DNA from: Hydrogenovibrio sp. 3SP14C1
GTDB lineage: Bacteria; Pseudomonadota; Gammaproteobacteria; Thiomicrospirales; Thiomicrospiraceae
Reading direction: 5' to 3'
Assembly: GCF_029625905.1 (NCBI RefSeq)
Contig: NZ_JARTLM010000009.1
Span: forward strand, 1-64,000
Length of the DNA: 64,000 nucleotides
Shown piece by piece: positions 56,150 through 63,805 of the stretch. Made by a program: the position numbers and the translations under genes. The stretch's first letter is position 1, and every line of letters begins with the position of its first letter. The notes under the pieces were generated by a model. That model made no database searches. It saw nothing but the letters and a program-made list of their open reading frames with translations, and was not told where the DNA came from.

Positions 56150-56563
56150 ATGCAAATCGATAGAGATATGAATATTTTGGTAGTGGATGATTTTTCGACG
56201 ATGAGACGAATTGTCAAAAACCTATTAAAAGAATTAGGGTTTAGCAAATTTGATGAAGCGGATGATGGCTCTACAGCTTGGCCGATGATTCAAAGTGGAA
56301 AGTATGATTTTATTGTCAGTGACTGGAATATGCCGGAAATGACGGGGATTGATTTGCTTCGTCATGTTAGAGCCAATGACAAGTTAAAAGAAACGCCTTT
56401 TTTGTTAATCACGGCTGAAGCGAAGCGCAGTCAGATTTTAGAAGCAGCGGAAGCCGGTGTTGATGGCTATATTGTTAAGCCATTTACTGCTGCGACGTTG
56501 AATGTCAAAATTCAAAAGATTTTTGAGCGTGTTGAAGAGCGTAAAAAAGCAGCGGGTGCTTGA
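56150..56563 (+). CDS. cheY: Chemotaxis response regulator CheY
   Basis: 137 residues, receiver domain only: Asp13/Asp14, phospho-acceptor Asp58 (SDWNMP), Thr in LLITAEA and Lys in YIVKPF. Phosphorylated by CheA, it binds the flagellar motor switch. It is followed by a hairpin and then cheZ. Confidence 0.96.
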   Translation: MQIDRDMNILVVDDFSTMRRIVKNLLKELGFSKFDEADDGSTAWPMIQSGKYDFIVSDWNMPEMTGIDLLRHVRANDKLKETPFLLITAEAKRSQILEAAEAGVDGYIVKPFTAATLNVKIQKIFERVEERKKAAGA

Positions 56564-56591
56564 TTTGCAAGTTGTGATCTAAAGAAAAGTT

Positions 56592-56633
56592 AAAAAGCCT
56601 TATGTACTCTCGAGTGCATAGGGCTTTTTTTTT
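56592..56633 (+). terminator. Hairpin terminator between cheY and cheZ
   Basis: AAAAAGCC and GGCTTTTT enclose TATG/CATA and ACTC/GAGT pairs with two wobbles, followed by nine T. It could terminate or attenuate transcription before cheZ, giving more CheY than CheZ. Confidence 0.8.
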
Positions 56634-56648
56634 GAGTGAGGGGGAACT

Positions 56649-57302
56649 GTGAAAAATATAAAAATAAAACAAATAAAAGCTTTATTAAAGGCCATGGAAA
56701 AAGAAGATTATGATAATGCATCTCAGGCATTGGATGACATTATCGCGACTAGAGATAGCAACCTGTTAGAGCAGGTTGAACAAATTGCTCAAAACTTACA
56801 CGACACGCTTGAGCAGTTTGGTTCAGACTCTATGTTATTACAGCAAACCAAGCATGGGTTGCCTGATGCAACAGAACGTTTGGAATATGTTATCCAAACA
56901 ACGGAAGAAGCCAGTAATAAAACGCTTTCAGCGGCAGAAAATATCATTGCCTTGCTAGAGACATTAGAGTCACAAGCAACAGATGACGCTCAAAAAGAGT
57001 TCATCAACAAAGCACAGTCTGAAGTGACTGAGATTATGATGGCACAGTCTTTCCAAGACCTTACCGGGCAAGTGCTTAATCGTGTCATTATGCTGGTGAC
57101 AAGTCTTGAACAGAGTTTGATGGAGTTGATTAATAAATCAGGTATTCACATTGATGATATTCCCGATCCAGCAGAATCGGATGAAAAGCGCAAAGCCGAA
57201 GAGATGAGAGGTATTGGTCCAAATGTCACGAAATCGAGTCAGCAGAATGTGGTAAATTCTCAAGATGATGTGGATGATTTGCTGGGAGATTTAGGCATTT
57301 GA
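56649..57302 (+). CDS. cheZ: CheY-P phosphatase CheZ
   Basis: 217 residues from GTG 56649. Long helices, the catalytic segment MAQSFQDLTGQVLNRVI (with the conserved Gln) and a C-terminal CheY-binding tail DVDDLLGDLGI are typical. It removes phosphate from CheY-P. It follows cheY. Confidence 0.93.
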   Translation: MKNIKIKQIKALLKAMEKEDYDNASQALDDIIATRDSNLLEQVEQIAQNLHDTLEQFGSDSMLLQQTKHGLPDATERLEYVIQTTEEASNKTLSAAENIIALLETLESQATDDAQKEFINKAQSEVTEIMMAQSFQDLTGQVLNRVIMLVTSLEQSLMELINKSGIHIDDIPDPAESDEKRKAEEMRGIGPNVTKSSQQNVVNSQDDVDDLLGDLGI

Positions 57303-57323
57303 GCATCTTTTGAAATTGTCTAG

Positions 57324-57339
57324 TGGCACGTTCATTGCT
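57324..57339 (+). promoter_or_regulatory. Sigma54-type promoter before cheA
   Basis: TGGCAC (57324-57329), five bases, TTGCT (57335-57339): the GG and GC pairs have the exact ten-base spacing of -24/-12 elements. It points at cheA with a start near 57350. Sigma54 control with a FleQ-type activator is known for polar flagella; the activator gene is not in this window. Confidence 0.75.
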
Positions 57340-57428
57340 TTATGTTTGGCAATTGAAAATAGATGATTTCAGTGGTGTATTTTTGACACACTGCAACCAC
57401 ACGATAAAGCTTTAAGAGGGTTCACATT

Positions 57429-59375
57429 GTGGATGAAGATATTTTACAGGACTTTTTAGTCGAAGCATCAGAGCTGGTTGAACAGCTGGATGAACAGCTG
57501 GTCGAGCTAGAAAACTCTCCAACGGATTCAGATTTACTGAATGCGGTTTTTAGAGGGTTCCATACGATTAAAGGCGGGGCCGGTTTTTTAGGGGTTACTC
57601 CTTTGATCGAAGTGTGTCATCGTGCTGAAAATGTTTTTGATAAAATCCGTAATGGCGATGTTTCTTATGATGCAACGGCCGCAGATATTATTATGCGAGC
57701 GTTTGATGCGATCAGTGATTATATTCAACAACTGAATGATGGTGTTCGTGAGTTTGAAAGTGCAGATGAAGGTTTATTGTCTGAGTTAGATGCTTTATGG
57801 AAAGGTGGGGCGGCCCCAAAACCTGAACCTGCTGAAGAAGCAGCTTCCTCTCAGCCTAAATTAGAACTGCCTGATGATGTTGATCCGGATGGCGAAATTT
57901 CAGATGATGAGTTTGAAGCACTCTTAAATCAGCGTGATGCGTTAGACAATTCAGGCTCCAATGAATCAGAATCTGAAGAACCGAAACTTGCTTTACCTGA
58001 TGACGTTGATCCGGATGGTGATATTACGGATGATGAATTTGAAGCCCTCTTAAATCAAAGAGACATGATGGATGGGCTTGAAGAGTCTAAAGAGAGTGCG
58101 TCATCTGCACCGGCTCCTCCGCCTGAACCTGCAAAACCAACACCTCCACCAGAGCCTAAGAAAGCATCGAAACCGGAAGCCGCTAAACCGGATGCAGCTA
58201 AAGCAGCCAGTGCTGAATCTACCGTGCGTGTGGATACACGTCGATTAGATGAAATTATGAATTTGGTCGGAGAGTTGGTTCTAGTTCGAAATCGTTTACT
58301 GACCTTAAGATCAAGTGATGGGCCTGAAGAGGCATTATCTAATGCCGTTGGTAATTTAGATCATGTTACGACGGATTTGCAGGCTTCTGTGATGAAAACT
58401 CGTATGCAACCAGTGAAAAAGGTCTTTGGGCGCTTTCCTCGTGTTGTTCGAGATCTTGCTCGTAAATTAGGTAAAGAAATTGAGCTGGAGCTAAAAGGGG
58501 AAGAGACCGATTTAGATAAAAACTTGGTTGAAGCCTTAGCCGATCCGTTGGTGCATCTGGTTCGAAATTCAGTTGACCATGGGGTAGAAATGCCTGATGT
58601 GCGTGAGCAAGCTGGAAAAGTACGCAAAGGCACGGTCATTTTAGCGGCTGAGCAAGAGGGAGATCATATTCTATTGTCCATCACCGATGATGGCAAAGGT
58701 ATGGATCCTGACGTTCTGCGTCGTAAAGCGGTTGAAAAAGGCATGATGGATGAGGTGTCTGCGAATCAAATGGATGATAAAGCAGCCTTTGAATTAATTA
58801 TGTCGGCAGGATTTTCAACAGCGGATCAAATTAGTGATATCTCTGGGCGAGGTGTCGGGATGGATGTGGTCAAGAACATGATCACTAAGCTGAATGGTAG
58901 TATCGATATTAATTCCGTTTTAGGAGAAGGGACGCAAATTAAAATTCGTGTGCCATTAACGTTGGCCATTTTACCCACGCTGATGGTTTCTTTCGAAGAT
59001 GATAGTTATGCGATTCCTTTGACCAGTGTGCAAGAAATATTTGATTATGATTCTTCTCAAATCAACCGTATAGATGGTCAAATGATGGTTCGCCTAAGAG
59101 AAAAAAGTATTCCTTTATTGTTCTTATCAGACTGGCTCGCACCGGACCAAGTAAAAGATAACTATGCTGGTGATAAAGTCATTATTGTTTCGATTGGTAA
59201 TCAAAGAGCCGGTCTAGTCGTTGAGCAGGTAAATGGACAAGAAGAGGTTGTCATTAAACCATTAGGTGTGATGATGAAGCATCTTGAGGGATATGCAGGC
59301 GCGACCATTACTGGTAACGGTAATATTGCCTTGATCTTAGATTTACCCGGCGTAATTCAACGCTTTCAATATTAA
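57429..59375 (+). CDS. cheA: Chemotaxis histidine kinase CheA
   Basis: 648 residues from GTG 57429 with AAGAGGG upstream. P1 has the phospho-accepting His45 (GFHTIKGG). In place of a normal P2 there is an acidic, proline-rich linker (about 125-265) with two near-identical 28-residue units at 143-170 and 185-212, period 42, each with LPDDVDPDG and DDEFEALLNQRD. Then dimerisation, the ATPase (NSVDHGVE, DDGKGMD, GRGVGMDVV) and a CheW-like P5. DEFEALL linker repeats also occur in Pseudomonas-type CheA. It phosphorylates CheY and CheB. Confidence 0.96.
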   Translation: MDEDILQDFLVEASELVEQLDEQLVELENSPTDSDLLNAVFRGFHTIKGGAGFLGVTPLIEVCHRAENVFDKIRNGDVSYDATAADIIMRAFDAISDYIQQLNDGVREFESADEGLLSELDALWKGGAAPKPEPAEEAASSQPKLELPDDVDPDGEISDDEFEALLNQRDALDNSGSNESESEEPKLALPDDVDPDGDITDDEFEALLNQRDMMDGLEESKESASSAPAPPPEPAKPTPPPEPKKASKPEAAKPDAAKAASAESTVRVDTRRLDEIMNLVGELVLVRNRLLTLRSSDGPEEALSNAVGNLDHVTTDLQASVMKTRMQPVKKVFGRFPRVVRDLARKLGKEIELELKGEETDLDKNLVEALADPLVHLVRNSVDHGVEMPDVREQAGKVRKGTVILAAEQEGDHILLSITDDGKGMDPDVLRRKAVEKGMMDEVSANQMDDKAAFELIMSAGFSTADQISDISGRGVGMDVVKNMITKLNGSIDINSVLGEGTQIKIRVPLTLAILPTLMVSFEDDSYAIPLTSVQEIFDYDSSQINRIDGQMMVRLREKSIPLLFLSDWLAPDQVKDNYAGDKVIIVSIGNQRAGLVVEQVNGQEEVVIKPLGVMMKHLEGYAGATITGNGNIALILDLPGVIQRFQY

Positions 59376-59389
59376 AACGGAGAGTAGAA

Positions 59390-59899
59390 ATGGACTCTGA
59401 ACCGAATATGCAGTCAACCAGCAATTTGTTAGATGGTGTCATTACCGATGAGGATGATGAGAAATACGTTGGCCCCAGCATTCGTTGCGTGATGTTTAAC
59501 TTAGATTCTGAGGTATATGGAATCAATGTTAAAAAGATTCGAGAAGTTTTAAGAGTTGGGACGATTCGAAAAGTAGAAGGTTCTGCGCCAAGTGTATTAG
59601 GCGTGATTAATGTTCGCGGGGTAATCGTGACGGTTGTAGATACCCGAACTACTTATGGATTACCTTATAAACCGGCAGATGATTTATCTCGTATTATCAT
59701 TGTCGAGTTAGATACCGATAACATTGTCGGCATGATGGTGGATTGTGTGATGGAAGTGAAAGATATTCCTGAATCACAATTTGAACCCATGTCAGCGACA
59801 AAAGAAGGGGCTTCTCGATACTTGCAAGGGATTGCACACTATAATGGTGATGTGATTGTTCTAATTGACGTTGACAGTATGTTTTCAGGTCAAACTTAG
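59390..59899 (+). CDS. cheW: CheW chemotaxis coupling protein
   Basis: 169 residues. CRIVMFNL-type opening (IRCVMFNLDSEVYGINVKKI), SVLGVINVRGVIVTVVD and VGMMVDCVMEV form the CheW fold, preceded by a 30-residue acidic tail. It couples receptors to CheA and lies directly after cheA. The transcript ends at the palindrome at 59943-59968. Confidence 0.95.
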   Translation: MDSEPNMQSTSNLLDGVITDEDDEKYVGPSIRCVMFNLDSEVYGINVKKIREVLRVGTIRKVEGSAPSVLGVINVRGVIVTVVDTRTTYGLPYKPADDLSRIIIVELDTDNIVGMMVDCVMEVKDIPESQFEPMSATKEGASRYLQGIAHYNGDVIVLIDVDSMFSGQT

Positions 59900-59942
59900 T
59901 ACTACGATTGATAAGGGTGTGAACCCCCGGTTCTTTAATAAG

Positions 59943-59968
59943 AAAAACGACCAGGCCTGGTCGTTTTT
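59943..59968. terminator. 26-base perfect palindrome terminator centred on CCAGGCCTGG
   Basis: AAAAACGACCAGG joined to its complement, decamer 59951-59960, with six T downstream and five A upstream. It lies between convergent cheW and the FlhB-like gene. Confidence 0.9.
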
Positions 59969-59977
59969 TGTTTCTAG

Positions 59978-60307
59978 TTAAGAGAATTCGTCATCCGTTT
60001 TCAACGCTTCCTGAGGAGGGGTAGGAATTTCTTTATCCGAGAGTTGGTAGGCAAAGATTAACACTTGTACCACGGCTTCATAGAGTAGCTCTGGAATTTC
60101 GTGATCCAATTCTACCTGGGAAAGAAGCTGCACAAGATCGTGATCTTCCGTAATGGGGATGTTATGCTCTTCAGCAATCTTGATGATTTGTTCAGCAAGT
60201 GTTCCAGACCCTTTTGCCGTTACTTTGGGGGCAGACTCTCCGTCATACTCCAATGTGATGGCAACTTTTTGATCTAAAGTGGTGTTGTGATGGTTTGATT
60301 TAGTCAT
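59978..60307 (-). CDS. FlhB C-terminal-domain-like protein
   Basis: 109 residues resembling only the cytoplasmic domain of FlhB (KVAITLEYDGESAPKVTAKGSG, then AEEHNIPITEDHDLVQLLSQV and ELLYEAVVQVLIFAYQL), with no membrane part and no NPTH: the place is taken by a shorter loop. This is the FhlB/COG2257 type found beside flagellar genes in many bacteria; it can replace the FlhB C-terminus in some species. A terminator hairpin lies just upstream. Confidence 0.88.
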   Translation of the reverse strand: MTKSNHHNTTLDQKVAITLEYDGESAPKVTAKGSGTLAEQIIKIAEEHNIPITEDHDLVQLLSQVELDHEIPELLYEAVVQVLIFAYQLSDKEIPTPPQEALKTDDEFS

Positions 60308-60324
60308 GGGGTTGACCAGAGAAT

Positions 60325-60351
60325 AAAAAAGCCACTAAAAAGTGGCTTTTT
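60325..60351. terminator. Symmetric hairpin between the STAS gene and the FlhB-like gene
   Basis: AAAAAAGCCACT, loop AAAA, AGTGGCTTTTT: stable on both strands. On the minus strand it follows the STAS stop by a few bases and would limit expression of the FlhB-like gene. Confidence 0.85.
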
Positions 60352-60355
60352 ATGA

Positions 60356-60637
60356 CTAAGAGGTGAGGCCGATTTTTTCTGTGAGACCGAGTTTCTCGGC
60401 ACCCATTTTTAAAACATCGGTGGGAGAGTCCCACTCAATACGCTTTTGGTTGGCCATTGCACTTTTGATTAAGGCAAGTAAGGCTTGCAACCCAGAAGTA
60501 TCGATTGCTTCAACATTTCCCGCAACAAGCTTATACGTTTCTGCATCAGATTGAAAAGCGATTTTTAAATTACTGAACTCTTCTTCAATGTGATGAATGG
60601 TTAGGTTTTCAGGCAATTCGATCGTATTTTCGCTCAT
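60356..60637 (-). CDS. STAS-domain protein
   Basis: 93 residues: one STAS domain, with the phosphorylatable site AIDTSGLQALL (Ser48). Such small STAS proteins act as anti-sigma antagonists or as partners in chemotaxis systems. It follows cheY and cheW in a leftward group, so a chemotaxis-linked role is inferred. Confidence 0.86.
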   Translation of the reverse strand: MSENTIELPENLTIHHIEEEFSNLKIAFQSDAETYKLVAGNVEAIDTSGLQALLALIKSAMANQKRIEWDSPTDVLKMGAEKLGLTEKIGLTS

Positions 60638-60663
60638 AAGAACCTCTGTTCACGTAGTGTGTT

Positions 60664-61026
60664 TTATAAAACACGGTTAATGACGGATAGAAGTTTTTCC
60701 GGGCTGAATGGTTTCACTATCCAACCTGTTGCACCCGCTTCTTTACCTTTGGTTTTCATGTCACCAGAGGATTCTGTTGTTAAGCATAGAATAGGTGTGA
60801 ATTTATAGTTTGGTAAAGTGCCTCGAACCGCTTGAATTAGCTCAATACCATTCATGTTAGGCATGTTGATATCGGTTACGATTAAGTCAAACTGTTCTTT
60901 TTTAGCAATATCTAATGCAATTGCACCATCTTCAGCTTCTGTCACGTCGTGACCAGCAGATTTTAATGACATGCTTACCATTTGGCGCATTGACTTTGAA
61001 TCATCTACTGCAAGAATTTTGGACAT
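60664..61026 (-). CDS. CheY-like response regulator
   Basis: 120 residues, receiver only: Asp8/Asp9, acceptor Asp52 (VTDINMP), Thr in LCLTTES and Lys in IVKPF. A second CheY in the window; it is closer to the CheY of STAS-containing chemotaxis clusters than to the motor CheY at 56150, judging by the KTKGKEAGATGWIVKPF stretch. It may be a phosphate sink or an alternative output. Confidence 0.93.
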   Translation of the reverse strand: MSKILAVDDSKSMRQMVSMSLKSAGHDVTEAEDGAIALDIAKKEQFDLIVTDINMPNMNGIELIQAVRGTLPNYKFTPILCLTTESSGDMKTKGKEAGATGWIVKPFSPEKLLSVINRVL

Positions 61027-61082
61027 TGTTACCCTCTCAATATTTCTTTAAAACTTAAATTAAATTTGTCGTTATTATACAG

Positions 61083-61613
61083 TTATTCGTCTATATTCAG
61101 GCTTTTTTTGATTTCTTCTAAGATGCCAGAAGAGACGAGTTCATCAACGTGCAAAACAATCACCATTTTTTCTGAAACGGTGGCAAGGCCTTTAACATAT
61201 TCTGTATGAATGCTACCGTTGATCTCTGGTGAAGCTTGAAGGCTACCTAAATCAATTGCATGGACATCTGACACACCATCCACAACGACACCAATAATTT
61301 TCTGTGTATTTGAGGATGCATCGGTCGCACGCAATATGATGACAACGGTACTTTCGTCATAAGTAATGTCGTTGAGTCCAAATCGAATTCTTAGGTCCAC
61401 AACAGGGACCACTGCACCACGCAAATTAATCACGCCTTTGACATAATCCGGTGCATTTGGAATGGTTGTGGTGCGTTCCCAGCCTTTAATTTCTTGTACT
61501 CTTAAGATATCAACGCCGTATTCTTCGCTTCCAAGGATAAAGCTTAATATTTGATCATCTGAACCTTCATTCTGTTCAATTTGATCTTTAATCGCCTCCA
61601 TATCAGCACCCAT
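61083..61613 (-). CDS. CheW-like coupling protein
   Basis: 176 residues from ATG 61613 (an ATG 12 bases later is possible). The CheW fold is clear (FILGSEEYGVDILRVQEIKGW, VKGVINLRGAVVPVVDLR, VVVDGVSDVHAID). Third CheW of the window. Upstream on the minus strand, TAAGGTAA (61669-61676) and ATCGATAA (61649-61656) with 12 bases between resemble a sigma28 promoter, one base longer than consensus; this is weak. Confidence 0.93.
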   Translation of the reverse strand: MGADMEAIKDQIEQNEGSDDQILSFILGSEEYGVDILRVQEIKGWERTTTIPNAPDYVKGVINLRGAVVPVVDLRIRFGLNDITYDESTVVIILRATDASSNTQKIIGVVVDGVSDVHAIDLGSLQASPEINGSIHTEYVKGLATVSEKMVIVLHVDELVSSGILEEIKKSLNIDE

Positions 61614-61784
61614 CTACTCAGCCCCACAGTTATAGTTATTCAGTCTATTTATCGATGTTTGCATTAAGTTACCTTATTTGCTCTGAAACGTCTAGTTTAT
61701 TCAGGCCTATTTTTAGAAAAATCATCTAAAAAAACAGACAAAAAAGTAAGCACTAATAAGCAATTACGAGACCAAGTGTTAATG

Positions 61785-62816
61785 TTAAATATGGATGTCA
61801 ATTAAAGCGACTTTTTCTGCATGAGCGGTATTGGTTGGTTTTTCTTTTGACATCATTAAGTGCTTTAACGGAATTGATGCTTCTTGAAATTGTTCCCTTA
61901 ATAGAGGAAGTTTGTCGGTGACCGTTTTTTCCAGTGCTGTATTGTCAGCCCAAAGCATGATGGAAATGATGTCTTCTTGAATAAGCAGTTTGCTGGATAG
62001 TTCACCTTCATGGAGTTGTAAATTGATGATGGCTTCCCAAAAGGGAGGGGAGGCGTTTTTTTGTTTACGAATATCAATCGAGAGCTCTTTTAAAAAATCA
62101 TTGGGCGCCAACGGCAGCTGAATGTTCATTAGATATGGGTTTTCTGCAGCTTGTAATTGTTGAAGCGTTAAACGATTCAAGGTCTGGTTGAGTATGCTAG
62201 AAAGCCTTGAAAGCTCAGGTTGTTTGTTAGCTTGGGTTTGATTGACCAATTGAAGCAGTTGTAATAACTTTGCCTTGAAGTCTCCAGGGGGCGGTTTTTT
62301 AGCGTTTGATAAGCTGCTTTCTAAAAACAAACCACTTGAAAGTAGCTGTCTTTTTAACTCCCTAGCTGATGTTTGTGTGCCGGGCTTGAATAATTGTTCC
62401 AACAAGCTTGATAGCTGGGCCTGAATCGTCGTGGGTAAAAGTCCACTGTTCGTCAAGGACGTTAATTGCTGTATGCCTTGAGAAATTGGGATTTGGTTGG
62501 GCAGAAGTTGGCGGTAAGCCGATTGAATAAGAGCTTGATTTCTTGCGGCATTATCTTGAGGCGCAGACTTTGGTTGAATCTGTAACACAAGGTTGGGTTG
62601 GGTTTGCGTGACTTTGACCGTTAAGGGCTTGCCTTCGGTAAGCGTTTGTTGGGTTGTGGCGGTTAATGACTTTCCGGCCAAGAAAAAACTGACTTGGCTT
62701 CCGTCTACTTTGGCGATGTTAACCGTATAGGTGCTACCTAAAGCAAGTTTTAACGCTTGCCCAGAACTTGCGTTTAGCGTTAAATTAGGAGGCATTCCCG
62801 TCGGCGTTAGTGCCAT
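61785..62816 (-). CDS. FliK-like hook-length control protein
   Basis: 343 residues. The N-terminal two thirds are Gln/Leu/Thr-rich and low in conservation; the C-terminal part (PPFWEAIINLQLHEGELSSKLLIQEDIISIMLWADNTAL given in part) matches the FliK-type C-terminal domain that signals the FlhB switch. It has no hook or rod genes nearby, so it may be a second, FliK-related protein of unknown job. Start ATG 62816. Confidence 0.75.
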   Translation of the reverse strand: MALTPTGMPPNLTLNASSGQALKLALGSTYTVNIAKVDGSQVSFFLAGKSLTATTQQTLTEGKPLTVKVTQTQPNLVLQIQPKSAPQDNAARNQALIQSAYRQLLPNQIPISQGIQQLTSLTNSGLLPTTIQAQLSSLLEQLFKPGTQTSARELKRQLLSSGLFLESSLSNAKKPPPGDFKAKLLQLLQLVNQTQANKQPELSRLSSILNQTLNRLTLQQLQAAENPYLMNIQLPLAPNDFLKELSIDIRKQKNASPPFWEAIINLQLHEGELSSKLLIQEDIISIMLWADNTALEKTVTDKLPLLREQFQEASIPLKHLMMSKEKPTNTAHAEKVALIDIHI

Positions 62817-62943
62817 AAAGCAATCAATCCAGTTATATTGTGTTTCATAGAGTTAAATAATAAACTGTAAACGATGGGTGAAGCAATTATAATTAATACA
62901 ACAATACAACAATTATGGGTTGAAACTAGAAGGATAATCGCTG

Positions 62944-63771
62944 GTGAGTGAAAGAGAGTTTGACTTTACAGAGCAAGATTTTATGAGAGTTAAGGCTCTC
63001 GTATATGAATTCGCCGGAATCGATTTGAATGACTCAAAGAAAAACTTAGTTTACAACCGCTTAGCAAAACGTATTCGCTTTTTGGAGCTCAATTCTTTTA
63101 AAGAGTATCTCAGTTTTGTTGAGGCACAGGGAGAATCGGAATTTGTTCATCTGATCAATGCGATCACCACTAATTTAACATTCTTTTTTAGGGAAAATCA
63201 TCACTTCGAATATCTTGCTAATACCGTTATCCCATCCATTATTGAACATAATAAAAGTAGTAAAAAGATTCGAATATGGTCGGCTGGCTGTTCTACCGGT
63301 GAAGAACCTTATTCGTTAGCCATTGTGCTAAAAGAGGCCGTTCCTGCCGGGTGGGATGCACGTGTGCTAGCCACGGATTTGGATACCAATGTGGTGGAAA
63401 CCGGTAGAACGGGGGTGTATAAGGTAGACCGCCTGAAAGGGGTTTCTGAAGCACGTAAAAAGCGTTGGTTTTTAAAAGGAACCGGATCGAAAGATGGCTA
63501 TGTAAGAGTTAAACCCGAGTTGCAGCAGATTATTGATTTTGGTCAAGTCAATTTGATGAATGAATGGCCGATTAAAGATGTCATTGATGTGATTTTTTGT
63601 CGCAATGTCGTCATTTATTTCGATAAGACAACTCAGGCAAAATTATTTGACCGATATGCCAACTTGCTGCCTGATGATGGACATTTATTTATTGGTCATT
63701 CTGAATCACTCTATAAAGTCTGTGATCGATTCGAATTGCTTGGCCAAACGATTTATAAAAAAATAAAATAA
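62944..63771 (+). CDS. cheR: Chemotaxis methyltransferase CheR
   Basis: 275 residues from GTG 62944 with AAGGATAA upstream. The N-terminal helical domain and the SAM-binding region (IRIWSAGCSTGEEPYSLAIVL) and VIFCRNVVIYFD are diagnostic. It methylates receptor glutamates using S-adenosylmethionine, and CheB reverses this. cheB follows 49 bases later. Confidence 0.96.
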   Translation: MSEREFDFTEQDFMRVKALVYEFAGIDLNDSKKNLVYNRLAKRIRFLELNSFKEYLSFVEAQGESEFVHLINAITTNLTFFFRENHHFEYLANTVIPSIIEHNKSSKKIRIWSAGCSTGEEPYSLAIVLKEAVPAGWDARVLATDLDTNVVETGRTGVYKVDRLKGVSEARKKRWFLKGTGSKDGYVRVKPELQQIIDFGQVNLMNEWPIKDVIDVIFCRNVVIYFDKTTQAKLFDRYANLLPDDGHLFIGHSESLYKVCDRFELLGQTIYKKIK

Positions 63772-63805
63772 ACTCAAGCGTTCACAGATAGGACGTAATG
63801 AATGA

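Noticed and set aside
57380-57425. Sigma28 or sigma70 promoter just before cheA (TTGACA, ACGATAA)
   Set aside because: The TTGACA lacks a reasonable -10 at proper spacing and the ACGATAA lacks a sigma28 -35; the sigma54 site upstream is much better.
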